Shown here: positions 16,593-25,146 of the stretch, one piece after another | Numbering within the stretch: the stretch's first letter is position 1 | Layout: the number at the start of each line of letters is the position of its first letter | Source: Microbispora rosea subsp. aerata | GTDB lineage: Bacteria; Actinomycetota; Actinomycetes; Streptosporangiales; Streptosporangiaceae | Reading direction: 5' to 3' | Assembly: GCF_014647835.1 (NCBI RefSeq) | Contig: NZ_BMPY01000003.1 | Location: forward strand, 62,001 to 126,000 | Length of the DNA stretch: 64,000 bases | The notes under the pieces: generated by a model | Database searches by the model: none | Told to the model about the DNA's origin: nothing | What the model saw: only the letters and a program-made list of their open reading frames with translations | Program-made: the position numbers and the translations under genes

Positions 16593-17131
16593 TTTTCACC
16601 ACAGAGGCGGTCCTCGCGTACGGCTACGCGGCCGGGCTGCTCGTCACCGCCGCGGGGCTGGACCGCATGGCCCGGCACGTCGGCCGGCGGCCGGAACGCC
16701 ACCGCATCCGGCCCGATCACGACACCCGGGTGTGCCCGGCCGGCCGGACGCCGCGGCCCGCCGACCGGGAGCCGCACCTTGCCAGGCCTTCGGCCTGCGT
16801 CGCCTGCCCCGGCGGGCCCGGCTGCGCCCGCCCAGGCGGCGGTGAGATCGTGCGGGCGCCGCGGCCCTGGCCGCACTCCGAAGCGGGGCGCTTCCACCGC
16901 GGGCTCGCCCTCGTGCTGGTCGTCCTGGCCGCCTCGCTGACGCTCATCGAGGCGGTGCGCCGTCCCGCCTGGCCCGATCTCGCCCTGGCCGCCGCCATGC
17001 TCACGGCCATCGCCGTCATGGCGCGGTGGCTGGTCCGCCGCCTTCGCGCCACTCCCGCCGGCTTTCCCGAGCCGGGCGGGAAAGCGACCGATCGCGATCG
17101 GTACGCGTCCGTCCGGAAGTCGCGGCCTTGA
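16589..17131 (+). CDS. Cys-containing small membrane protein coupled to norZ
   Basis: 180 residues. The ATG overlaps the norZ stop (ATGA). A first hydrophobic segment (about 8-25) is followed by a basic cytoplasmic or periplasmic linker with four Cys, in VCPAG, ACVACPG and GC spacing. Two more hydrophobic helices follow near the C-terminus (GLALVLVVLAASLTLIEAV and DLALAAAMLTAIAVMARWL). The CxxC-x4-C arrangement could bind iron or zinc or act as a redox switch. I do not recognise the family. Coupling to norZ suggests an accessory or maturation role. Confidence 0.7.
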   Translation: MIFTTEAVLAYGYAAGLLVTAAGLDRMARHVGRRPERHRIRPDHDTRVCPAGRTPRPADREPHLARPSACVACPGGPGCARPGGGEIVRAPRPWPHSEAGRFHRGLALVLVVLAASLTLIEAVRRPAWPDLALAAAMLTAIAVMARWLVRRLRATPAGFPEPGGKATDRDRYASVRKSRP

Positions 17132-17222
17132 TCCGAGCCGCATCCGCGAGGACCCGCCTCCTGGTCGCCCCGCGCAACCCGGCCGCCATGGGCCCGGCCA
17201 CCTCCGGTAGGGGGTGCGTCTC

Positions 17223-17236
17223 CCGGGCGCGCCCGG
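17223..17236. terminator. GC-rich palindrome between convergent genes
   Basis: CCGGGCGCGCCCGG is a perfect 14-base palindrome in the 184-bp gap between the norZ operon and the convergent secreted-protein gene. A bidirectional terminator role is possible but unproved. Confidence 0.3.
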
Positions 17237-17315
17237 TCACCGTACGACCCGGTCCCCACGCGACCCGGCCCCCGTACGCCCGGCACCTCCGCGAAACCGT
17301 ACGACCCAGGCGAGG

Positions 17316-18065
17316 TCAGGATGTGAGGTGGGGAAGCTCCAGGTAGGACTTGCCGCGGACGAACCACTGGAAGTCGGCCGCGTTCTTGCCGCTCGGCGAG
17401 GGCAGCCCGGCCCGCAGGTTCACGGCCGTGTTGACCAGGCCCCAGTCGAGGCCGCAGCCCGACGCCTTCGGCACCGCGAACGCCGTGTCCTTGGCCGTGG
17501 CCGAGAAGACCGGCGTCCCGTCGATCGACGTCAGGTCGAGCGAGGTGACCTCGGGATTCAGCACGATCGGGTTGGCGTCGCCGCCTATGTAGCACTTCTT
17601 GCCGAGCAACGGGTGGATCATGCGGATCTTGATGCCGACGTGCCCCGGGAAGAGCGGGCCGGCCTCGACCTTCCCGGTGCCCTGGGTCTCCACGTACACG
17701 TCGGTGAGCTTGGGCACCTCGAACGGCTTGCCGATGAGGCCGCCGGGCACCTTCATCCGGCCGCCGGCGACGCTGCCGAACGCCGCCGCCGTGCTGCCGT
17801 CGGCGAGCTTGCCCTGCGCCACGGTGATGCGCAGCGGCTCGCTGATGTCCTGGGTGATCGAGCCGAGTTTGATCGAGCCGCCCACGGTGATGATGAAGAT
17901 GCAGCTCCAGGTCTCGGGCGTGGCGCCGGCCGGAAGCCGCGGGCAGTCGGCCCAGTCGGCGTCGCTCGGATGGTAGTCGTAGGCGGCGGCCGCCCGGGCG
18001 GGCGCAGGGCCCGCCAGCAGCGCCGCCGCCACACCGATCGCCAGGCACCGGGCAATAACGCGCAT
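17316..18065 (-). CDS. Secreted protein of unknown function
   Basis: 249 residues from an ATG with GGAGGAG upstream. A clear Sec signal peptide (basic MRVIAR, hydrophobic CLAIGVAAALLAG, cleavage after PARA) covers residues 1-26. The mature part has four Cys (ADCPRL, WSCIF, KKCYIGG, SGCGLDW), which could form disulfides, and a beta-rich composition. The family is widespread in actinomycetes as hypothetical secreted proteins; no enzyme motif is visible. Confidence 0.8.
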   Translation of the reverse strand: MRVIARCLAIGVAAALLAGPAPARAAAAYDYHPSDADWADCPRLPAGATPETWSCIFIITVGGSIKLGSITQDISEPLRITVAQGKLADGSTAAAFGSVAGGRMKVPGGLIGKPFEVPKLTDVYVETQGTGKVEAGPLFPGHVGIKIRMIHPLLGKKCYIGGDANPIVLNPEVTSLDLTSIDGTPVFSATAKDTAFAVPKASGCGLDWGLVNTAVNLRAGLPSPSGKNAADFQWFVRGKSYLELPHLTS

Positions 18066-18243
18066 GGACTCCTCCTCGAATCCGCGTCGGGGGGTGCGGA
18101 CGTGGACGAGTCCCGGTATATCCGCGAAAAACGCGGCTTTCTATGCAGTTATCACAAGGCGCAAGGGAGGGTTGTTATCACGATCCGCGCAAAATTGGCC
18201 GCACGGCGACGTAACCACGGAAACCAGAGCTTCGCGGCATGAC

Positions 18244-18741
18244 TCAGACGGCGGCGTGCAGCCAGCGGACCGGCGCCCCCTCGCCCGCGTACCGGAACGA
18301 CTCCAGCTCCTCGTCCCACTGCTTGCCGAGCAGGCGGTCGAGCTCCTCCTCCAGGACCACCCGTCCCTGTCTCGCCATCAGCATGACGTTGCGCAGCCGA
18401 TCCTCGGGGATCAGGATGTCGCCGTTCGCGCCGATGACCGCGGTGAAGGCGCCCAGCGAGGGCGTGTAGGCGTGCCGGGAGCCGTCGACACCCGGCGAAG
18501 CGTCCTCGGTTATCTCGAAGCGGATGCGCTGCCAGGCCATGAGTGAAGACGCGATCGCCGCCGCCGTGCCGGGACGCCCCTCCCACTCCGCCTGGGCCCG
18601 CAGGGTCCCGGGCGCGGCGGGCTGGGCGGTCCACGTCAGGTCGACGGGCACGCCAAGAATGCCTGCGACGGCCCACTCGATGTGCGGGCACAGCGCAGGC
18701 TGAGCCGAGTGGACGTACAGGACGCCACGAGCAGCAGCCAC
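18244..18741 (-). CDS. DUF3145 family protein
   Basis: 165 residues from the GTG at 18741 (VAAARGVLYVHSAQPALCPH), which has GGGAGG upstream. DUF3145 landmarks are the start, the middle (WEGRPGTAAAIASSLMAWQ, RFEITEDASPGVDGSR) and the C-terminal helix region (EEELDRLLGKQWDEELE). The family is confined to actinobacteria; its function is unknown. It is divergent from the subtilase gene across a 193-bp region that should hold both promoters. Confidence 0.9.
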   Translation of the reverse strand: MAAARGVLYVHSAQPALCPHIEWAVAGILGVPVDLTWTAQPAAPGTLRAQAEWEGRPGTAAAIASSLMAWQRIRFEITEDASPGVDGSRHAYTPSLGAFTAVIGANGDILIPEDRLRNVMLMARQGRVVLEEELDRLLGKQWDEELESFRYAGEGAPVRWLHAAV

Positions 18742-18934
18742 CGGACCTCCCAATTCGCATGAGGTGCGCCTTCCCCAACGGCCTCATACTTGGGATGATC
18801 ACGGTTGGATGACTGTAGGAGAGACTACCGTCCGTCGCGGCCCGGCACCAGAGGAGGGTCATACCTGATTGATGCTTGGCGACCAAACGAATAGGGAAGA
18901 ACGCGTTCCGTAACCATCGCGGAAAGGTTCTTCC

Positions 18935-19957
18935 ATGCGCAGCCGGCTCGTCGAGCCCCTCCCCGGACGGCCCGTTCTCATCCGGCCGGACGAACTTCTG
19001 ACCTCCTCCCCCGCCGCGGTCGCCCGATGGGCCCTGGCCGCCGAGCCCCTCGCCGGCGCCGGCCACGTCCACCGCGTACGGCTGCCGCCGGGCACCGACG
19101 TGATCGACCTGACGGCCACGCTTCGCGACCAGGGGCACGCGGCCTCGCCCAACCACGTCCTGTCCGGCCAGCCGCTGTTCTTCGGCGGGCCCGGCGGGCC
19201 GCCCGCGCCCGCGACGGCCCCGCCGTACGAGCCGGGTGAGCCGTGCGACGTCACCGTGGCGGTCCTCGACACCGGGCTGGCGCCGCACCCGTGGCTGGAG
19301 CGGTGGTACAGCGACGACATCGCGGAGACGCCCGACGCGGACGGCGACGGCGCGCTCGACCGGCAGGCGGGCCACGGCACCTTCGTGGCCGGGCTGATCC
19401 TGCGGCACGCGCCCGGCGTCCGGCTGCGCGTCCTGCGCCTGCTCGACAGCGACGGCCTGTGCGACGAGGCGGCGCTGCTGCGCGCGCTCGCCGTGCTGCG
19501 CGGCGGCGGCCCGATCGACGTGGTGAACCTCTCGTTCGGCGGGCACACCTTCGACGACGCGCCGCCCCTCGGGCTGGCCGAGGCGCTCGCCGGCTTCCCC
19601 GCCGTCGTCGCGTGCGCGGGCAACACCGCGTCGTCGCGCCCCTTCTGGCCGGCGGCCCTGCCCGGCGTGGTCGCGGTCGGCGCGCTCGACGGCGACGCCC
19701 GGGCCGGCTTCTCCGCGTACGGCCCCTGGGTGGACGTCTGGGCCCAGGGTGTCGGCCTGACCAGCAGCTTCCTCGACTACGGCGACTTTCGCGGCTACGC
19801 CACCTGGAGCGGCACGTCGTTCGCCGCCGCGGTCGTCGCCGGCGCGCTCGCCCGCCTGTGCCGGGAGGTTCCGCCGGGCCAGGCCGTACGGCGCCTGTTC
19901 GACGGCGGCAGGCGGGTGGCGGATCTCGGGGTGGTCGTGGCGGGCCGGCGTGGGTAA
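18935..19957 (+). CDS. Subtilisin-like S8 serine peptidase, first gene of a CHAT cassette
   Basis: 340 residues from ATG. The S8 catalytic triad is intact: Asp112 (VAVLDTGLAPH), His147 (GHGTFVAGL) and Ser295 (WSGTSFAAAVVAGAL), with the oxyanion Asn region CAGNTASSRPFWPA. There is no signal peptide or C-terminal anchor, so it acts in the cytoplasm, unlike mycosins. Residues 1-100 form a variable N-terminal region that could be a propeptide. It is followed after 45 bp by an ECF sigma gene, then two coupled genes ending in a CHAT caspase-like protein. Proteolytic activation of, or by, the CHAT protein is inferred. Confidence 0.9.
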   Translation: MRSRLVEPLPGRPVLIRPDELLTSSPAAVARWALAAEPLAGAGHVHRVRLPPGTDVIDLTATLRDQGHAASPNHVLSGQPLFFGGPGGPPAPATAPPYEPGEPCDVTVAVLDTGLAPHPWLERWYSDDIAETPDADGDGALDRQAGHGTFVAGLILRHAPGVRLRVLRLLDSDGLCDEAALLRALAVLRGGGPIDVVNLSFGGHTFDDAPPLGLAEALAGFPAVVACAGNTASSRPFWPAALPGVVAVGALDGDARAGFSAYGPWVDVWAQGVGLTSSFLDYGDFRGYATWSGTSFAAAVVAGALARLCREVPPGQAVRRLFDGGRRVADLGVVVAGRRG

Positions 19958-20002
19958 AGTTCCTGTCACGATGAGCTTTATTCCGAGCACACAGAGTGAT
20001 AA

Positions 20003-20527
20003 ATGTCGGCAGACAACTCCTTCGCCCTCCTCGATCAGGACGTCTGGGAGGACCTGGTCGCCCGGTTCGACGGCAGGATGTGGGCGGTCGCCCGCGCGTT
20101 CGGGCTGAGCGCCGCCGACGCGGCCGACGCCGTGCAGGGCGCCTGGCTGCGGCTCGTGGAGAGCGCGGACACCATCCGCGACCCCGAGCGGATCGGCGCG
20201 TGGCTCGTCACCACGACGCGGCACGAGGCGGCCCGGCTCAGCCGCAAAGCGCGCGGGGAGGTGGTCTCCGACATGGACGTGCCGGACACCGCGCTGCCCG
20301 ACCCGACGGCCGCCGTGGTGGACGCCGACTTCGGCAGGCACGTATGGCGCAGGCTCGATCTGCTCGGCGAGCCGTGCCGCTCGCTGATCCGCCTCTACGT
20401 GCTCCATCCCGAGGCGCGATATGCCCAGATAGCGATACGGCTCAACCTGCCGGTCGGCAGCATCGGCCCCACCCGGGCCCGCTGCATGGCCCGCCTGCGC
20501 GCCCTCGTGGAGGAGGAGGCCCGGTGA
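20003..20527 (+). CDS. ECF-type sigma-70 family factor
   Basis: 174 residues. The region 2 core is MWAVARAFGLSAADAADAVQ followed by GAWLRLVES and GAWLVTTTRHEAARLSRKAR. Region 4 has LIRLYVLHPEARYAQIAIRL and a recognition helix in VGSIGPTRARCMARLRAL. It directs RNA polymerase to a specific regulon, perhaps its own cassette. Its stop overlaps the next start (GTGA), so it is translationally coupled to a small protein that could be its regulator. Confidence 0.88.
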   Translation: MSADNSFALLDQDVWEDLVARFDGRMWAVARAFGLSAADAADAVQGAWLRLVESADTIRDPERIGAWLVTTTRHEAARLSRKARGEVVSDMDVPDTALPDPTAAVVDADFGRHVWRRLDLLGEPCRSLIRLYVLHPEARYAQIAIRLNLPVGSIGPTRARCMARLRALVEEEAR

Positions 20528-20982
20528 GGGAGGAATATCTGCTGGCGGCCCTGCGCATGGGCGTGGGCGCCGATCCGGTGCCCGAGAACGTTTCGGCCGC
20601 CGCCCGGGCGGCCTTCGACCTGCGGGTGCCCGGAGGCGTGCCCGCGAGACCGGTGGACCTGCCCGTGCCCCCGGGCACCCGTTCGTCCCCCGCGGCCGAG
20701 ACGGCGCAGCCCGGCGTCCGCCGCTTCAGCGCGGACGGCCTGGTCATCGACATCGAGACGACCGTGGCCGGCGGACGCCTGGAGGTGGCCGGTCAGGTGT
20801 CCCCCGCCCCCGGGCCGGACGCTCGGGTCGAGGTGCGCACCCCGCACATCGCCAAGGTGCGCGTGCCCTCCGGCACCGGCCACTTCGCGGTGGCCGGCCT
20901 GCCGCCCGGATGGGTCAGCGTCGTCTGCCACCGGCCCGATCACCCGCCCGTCTTCACCCGGTGGATCCACGTACGCGGGTGA
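20524..20982 (+). CDS. Small beta-rich protein between the sigma factor and CHAT genes
   Basis: 152 residues from GTG, overlapping the genes on both sides by four bases. Residues 1-35 form a helix (EEYLLAALRMGVGADPVPEN) reminiscent of short sigma-interacting N-termini. Residues 40-70 are Pro-rich. Residues 75-152 look like a beta-sandwich of the carboxypeptidase-regulatory type (VIDIETTVAGGRLEVAGQV, FAVAGLPPGWVSVVCHRPD). I do not recognise the family. The coupling suggests it works stoichiometrically with the sigma factor or the CHAT protein. Confidence 0.75.
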   Translation: MREEYLLAALRMGVGADPVPENVSAAARAAFDLRVPGGVPARPVDLPVPPGTRSSPAAETAQPGVRRFSADGLVIDIETTVAGGRLEVAGQVSPAPGPDARVEVRTPHIAKVRVPSGTGHFAVAGLPPGWVSVVCHRPDHPPVFTRWIHVRG

Positions 20983-23900
20983 CGGGGCGGGACGACCCCC
21001 ATCCGGCCCGCGACGAACGCCCAAGCCCGTCCGGGACGGGCCGCCCGGCCGCCGGTGAGGTGAGGACGGGACCGGAGTCCCCGCCGGCCGTGCACCGAAC
21101 CGAGACCGCCGATGAGGTGCGGACGGGACCGGAGTCTCCGCCGGACGTCCGCCTGGTGGACCGCGCCGAAACCCCCGATGGGGCGAGGCCGGGGCCGCAG
21201 TCCCCACCGGGCGTCTACGTGCACCGGGCCGAAACCACCGACGGGGTGAGGCCGGGGCCGGAGTCTCCGCCGGACGTCCGCCTGGTGGACCGCGCCGAGG
21301 CCGCCGTGCGTCTTTCCGGGACCGACCCCCGGCTGGCCCTCGCGGAGGCGAGAGCCGTACTCGACCTGGCCGGGTGGCCGCAGCAGGCGGGCGCGCACGG
21401 CGAGGCGGCCTCGGTGGCCCTGCGCGCGGCGGCGCTGGCGGCCCGCGAACTCGGTGACCTCGAACTCGCCGGAGAGCGGCTGGAAGAGGCGATCACGGCC
21501 GGGCGAGGGTTCCCGCGCCGGGTGGCGCAGGCCCGGATGTCGCTCGTCACGGTCCGCGCCCAGCTCGGCGACCCCGAGGGCGGCCTGCGCCTCGCCGACC
21601 TCGCCGAGCGCGACCTCCTGGGAGCGGACCTCGCGCGGCTCGGCGTGCAGCGCTCGGTCGCCCTGATCCTGCTGGGACGGCACGAGGAGGCCGTACGGCA
21701 CTGCGACCGGGCGATCGGCCTGCTCGACGACGATCCCCGTTTCCGGGCGGGGGCGCTGGTGAACCGCGGCCTCGCCCACGCCTACCTGGGGGAGTACGGC
21801 GCGGCCGAGGCCGACCTGACCGAGTGCGCCGAACTCGCGAGGTCGGCCGGTCTCGACCACGTCGCGATGCTGGCGGAGGGCAACCTCCCGTTCGTGGCCG
21901 CCAGGCGCGGCGACATCGCCGCCGCCTTCGCGCGGTACCGCGCGGCCGAGACCACGCTGTTCGGCTTCCCGGAACGGCTCGCCGCGATGCGCACGGACTT
22001 CGCCGAGGCGCTTGTGGCCGCGCGGCTGCCCGGTGAGGCACGCACACTGCTCGAACAGGCCGTCCCCGAACTCGTGGCGGCCGGGGCGCAGGCGGCGGTC
22101 CCCGGCGCGCGGCTGCTGCTCGCCCAGGCCGCGCTCCTCGCCGGTGACACCCCGCTCGCGCTGACGACGGCACGCACGGCGCTCGCCGAGCTGGAAGCGC
22201 AAGGCAGAACGGCCTGGCTGCCGCTGGCCAAGGAGGTCATCGTACGAGCCCGCCTCGCACAAGCCATGTCAGCCGCCCCACCCTCAGATCCCGATCCCAT
22301 CGCACCCGCTCCTCCGGCCGCCCCCGGCACACCCGCTCCCCCACCGGCTGAGCCCGGCGCGCCCACTCCCCTAAACGCCACACCGGCCGGTCCTGACGTA
22401 TTCGCCGCCGGTAGCACGCCCATGCCGACGGCCTGCGGCACCGGTGGTGAGCGAGCTGCCCGCGAGCCGGGGGACGACCCTTATGCGGACGGGGGCGCGG
22501 ATGCGGACGAGCTGATCCTGCGGGCGATCACCTGTGCCGACGACCTTGAGGCGTGCGGATGGTCCGCGGAATCGGCGGTGTTGCGGCTCACCGCGGCGGC
22601 GGCGGCCGTACGGCTGGGCGTGATCGCGCGTGCCCGTCCGCAGCTCGACCGCGTCGCCGCCGGCGCGGCCCGTCCGCTCGTCCGCTGGCACGCGGCGGCG
22701 TTGCGGCACCGCCTGAACGGAGATCTCGACCGGGCCCTGGCCGCCGCGGCACAGGGCATCACGGCGCTGCACGCCCCGGGCGACGCCAATTCCGATGACG
22801 GCCATGTGGCGCGGGACGCGGAACTGCGGGTGCACGCGGCACGGCCGGCCGAGGATCTCGCCGCGTTCGGCCTGGAGATCGCGGTCGAGCGGGCCCGGCG
22901 GCTGGGAGATGCCCGCACGGTGCTCGAATGGGCCGAGCGGTGGCGCGCGGTCGTGCGCGGCGTGACGGCCGATCCCACGCTCCCGCCGCATGCCGCTTAC
23001 TCCAGGGCACGGCCGGAAGGGGTGCCCGATACGTGCGCCGAGGGGTTCTCCCCGCCGTGCGCCATCACCGACGACCCGCCGACCGGGCGCGGGCTCCTGG
23101 TGGAGCTGGTGTGGTGCGGCGACGACCTGTTCGCCGTCACGGCCGGCCCCGGGGGCTGCGCGCTGCGGGCGCTCGGCTCCTATCAGGCGGCGGTGGAGGC
23201 GACCGTACGGATCAGGTACGGACTGCGCCGCCGCACTCTACGCGACACGAACGCCCTGCCCGGCGCGGCGGAGGAGGCGCTCGCCCGGGAGCTTTCCGCG
23301 CTCGACCGCGTCCTCTTGTCCGGCCCCGGCATTCTCACATCGGCGGGGAGCCCGCCGGGCGGGCCGGTGACGATCGTGCCCACCGGAGCGCTGTGCACCC
23401 TGCCCTGGCCGTTGCTGCCCTCGCTGCGCGGCCGGCCGGTGTCGGTGGCGGCCGACGCGTCCGCGTGGCTCGCGCCGCGCCCGGCGCCGGCCCGCGCTCC
23501 CCTGGTGCTGTCGCTCGCGGGACCGGGCCTCGACCACGCCGCGACCGAAGCTGACACCGTCGCCGCCGTGCACGGGCGGGCGCGCCGTGTCGAGGCCACC
23601 AGGGCGGAGGTGCTCCGCGCGCTGGAGCGGGCCGACGTGCTCCACGTCGCCGCTCACGGGATCTTCAGCCCGCGTGGGCCCATGCTGTCGCAGATCACGC
23701 TCGACGACGCGCCGCTCATGGCCTACGACCTGCTGACCGCACGGCGTATCCCCCGTCTGGTCGTGCTGTCGGCCTGCGACGCCGGGATGGCCCACGCTCC
23801 GGTGGACGGCGCGGTGCTGGGCCTCGCCGGGGCCTTCCTCGACAGCGCCGCCCGCAACGGGGACACCGCGTGCGTGGTGGCCGGTGTGGTGCCCGTGCGC

Positions 23901-24053
23901 GACGACGAGGCGCTGGCGCTCATGACGCTGTTTCACACACTGCTGGCCGAGGGCCGCTCCCCCGCCGAGGCGCTGGCCCAGGCGTCCGAGAAGACGGCCG
24001 TGCCGGGATTCGTCTGCTTCGGCGCCGGCGACGTGCCGCTGGTGAGCGGCTGA
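20979..24053 (+). CDS. TPR + CHAT (caspase-like) domain protein
   Basis: 1024 residues from a GTG overlapping the previous stop. Residues 27-108 are four imperfect Pro/Arg-rich repeats. Residues 110-430 contain TPR-like helical repeats (GRHEEAVRHCDRAIGLL, LGEYGAAEADLTECAELA). A Pro/Ala-rich linker follows at about 440-520, then a second helical block. The C-terminal 300 residues are a CHAT domain with the catalytic pair His893 (VLHVAAHGIFSPRG) and Cys932 (LVVLSACDAGMAH). CHAT proteases include separase relatives and the type III-E CRISPR protease. It ends an operon with a cytosolic subtilase and an ECF sigma factor. Substrate unknown. Confidence 0.9.
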   Translation: MTGRDDPHPARDERPSPSGTGRPAAGEVRTGPESPPAVHRTETADEVRTGPESPPDVRLVDRAETPDGARPGPQSPPGVYVHRAETTDGVRPGPESPPDVRLVDRAEAAVRLSGTDPRLALAEARAVLDLAGWPQQAGAHGEAASVALRAAALAARELGDLELAGERLEEAITAGRGFPRRVAQARMSLVTVRAQLGDPEGGLRLADLAERDLLGADLARLGVQRSVALILLGRHEEAVRHCDRAIGLLDDDPRFRAGALVNRGLAHAYLGEYGAAEADLTECAELARSAGLDHVAMLAEGNLPFVAARRGDIAAAFARYRAAETTLFGFPERLAAMRTDFAEALVAARLPGEARTLLEQAVPELVAAGAQAAVPGARLLLAQAALLAGDTPLALTTARTALAELEAQGRTAWLPLAKEVIVRARLAQAMSAAPPSDPDPIAPAPPAAPGTPAPPPAEPGAPTPLNATPAGPDVFAAGSTPMPTACGTGGERAAREPGDDPYADGGADADELILRAITCADDLEACGWSAESAVLRLTAAAAAVRLGVIARARPQLDRVAAGAARPLVRWHAAALRHRLNGDLDRALAAAAQGITALHAPGDANSDDGHVARDAELRVHAARPAEDLAAFGLEIAVERARRLGDARTVLEWAERWRAVVRGVTADPTLPPHAAYSRARPEGVPDTCAEGFSPPCAITDDPPTGRGLLVELVWCGDDLFAVTAGPGGCALRALGSYQAAVEATVRIRYGLRRRTLRDTNALPGAAEEALARELSALDRVLLSGPGILTSAGSPPGGPVTIVPTGALCTLPWPLLPSLRGRPVSVAADASAWLAPRPAPARAPLVLSLAGPGLDHAATEADTVAAVHGRARRVEATRAEVLRALERADVLHVAAHGIFSPRGPMLSQITLDDAPLMAYDLLTARRIPRLVVLSACDAGMAHAPVDGAVLGLAGAFLDSAARNGDTACVVAGVVPVRDDEALALMTLFHTLLAEGRSPAEALAQASEKTAVPGFVCFGAGDVPLVSG
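21057..21302 (+). repeat. In-frame coding repeats in the CHAT protein N-terminus
   Basis: Four imperfect units of roughly 57-66 bases encode variants of VRTGPESPPDVRLVDRAET. They are rich in Pro, Arg, Asp and Glu and predicted disordered. The units differ at synonymous and non-synonymous positions, so the array is not brand new, but copy number could vary between strains. Confidence 0.75.
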
Positions 24054-24068
24054 CGTTTCACCCCTGCC

Positions 24069-24881
24069 TCAGCCGGTGGCGACGGGCCTGCCGGGGTCGG
24101 CGACCCAGTTGGACCACGAGCCGACGTACAGGGAGGCCGGAAGCCCGGCGATCTCCAGCGCGAGCACCTCGTGGGCGGCCGTGACTCCGGACCCGCAGTA
24201 CGCGCCGACCGGTATGCCTTCCACCGCCCCGAGACTGTTGAAGCGCTCGCGGAGGAACTCCCTGGTGTGGAACCGCCCGCTCGGCTCGACGTTCTCGCCG
24301 GTGGGGGCGCTGACCGCGCCGGGGATGTGCCCGGCGACCGGGTCGATCGGCTCCACCTCGCCCCGGTAGCGCTCGGCGGCCCTGGCGTCGAGCAGCACGC
24401 CGTCGGCCGCGAGCGCGGCGGCCTGGTCGGCGTCGAGCACCGGCATGCCGCCCGGCCGCGCCGTGAAGTCGCCCGGCGTGACCGGTCTCTCCTCCTTGGT
24501 CACCGGGAGCCCGGCCCGGGTCCAGGCCCGCAGTCCGCCGTCGAGCACGCGCACGTCGCCGTGGCCGAAGTAGCGCAGCGTCCACCATGCTCTGGCCGCC
24601 GCCGTCGAGTCGGCGTCGTCGTAGACGACCACCGGCCGCCCCTCGGACACCCCGAGGCGGCGCATCGCCGCCTGGAACGCCTCCGGCGTCGGCAGCGGAT
24701 GCCGCCCGGCGGGGCCGGGCGGCGCGGCGAGGTCGGCGTCGAGATCGCAGAACACCGCGCCGGGGATGTGGCCCTCCTGGTACGCCTCGATGCCGGGCGG
24801 CCCGCCCAGCCGCCAGCGGACGTCGAGGATCGTGACGTCGCCGAGCGCGGCGAGTTCCTCAGCAGTGATCAGCGGGCTCAT
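24069..24881 (-). CDS. sseA: 3-Mercaptopyruvate/thiosulfate sulfurtransferase (tandem rhodanese)
   Basis: 270 residues from the ATG at 24881 (GGAG upstream). It has two rhodanese domains. The N-terminal, inactive one has VTILDVRWRLGGP and GHIPGAVFCDLD. The C-terminal one carries the catalytic Cys229 in AYCGSGVTAAHEVL. The CGSGVTA loop is the mercaptopyruvate sulfurtransferase form; thiosulfate-specific enzymes usually have CRKGVT. It transfers sulfane sulfur to thiophilic acceptors. It is convergent with the CHAT gene, separated by only 15 bp. Confidence 0.9.
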   Translation of the reverse strand: MSPLITAEELAALGDVTILDVRWRLGGPPGIEAYQEGHIPGAVFCDLDADLAAPPGPAGRHPLPTPEAFQAAMRRLGVSEGRPVVVYDDADSTAAARAWWTLRYFGHGDVRVLDGGLRAWTRAGLPVTKEERPVTPGDFTARPGGMPVLDADQAAALAADGVLLDARAAERYRGEVEPIDPVAGHIPGAVSAPTGENVEPSGRFHTREFLRERFNSLGAVEGIPVGAYCGSGVTAAHEVLALEIAGLPASLYVGSWSNWVADPGRPVATG

Positions 24882-25146
24882 GCGATCTCCTCGCATTCGG
24901 CTCGGTGTCGGACGGTGCCGCAGCCATTGTGCCAAGCCGTCGCTCCAAAAGGCTGTTACGCGCCCGTGCGCCAAGCCGTCGCGCCGACGTGCTTCACCTG
25001 CCCGCGGACCACTCGCGGCGACCATGTCGATGACGGCTGCGGTGTGGGTGTCTTGACGGGTGTCGACGCCACCGGCGACCTCTATGGTCGCCGCCTCCTG
25101 GAGTGTGATGGGGGTCGTCGTCCTGTCGTCATCTACATCATCACTG

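Noticed and set aside
24925-24990. Short direct repeat GCCAAGCCGTCGC upstream of the sulfurtransferase gene
   Set aside because: Two copies about 40 bases apart are too short and isolated to assign a role.
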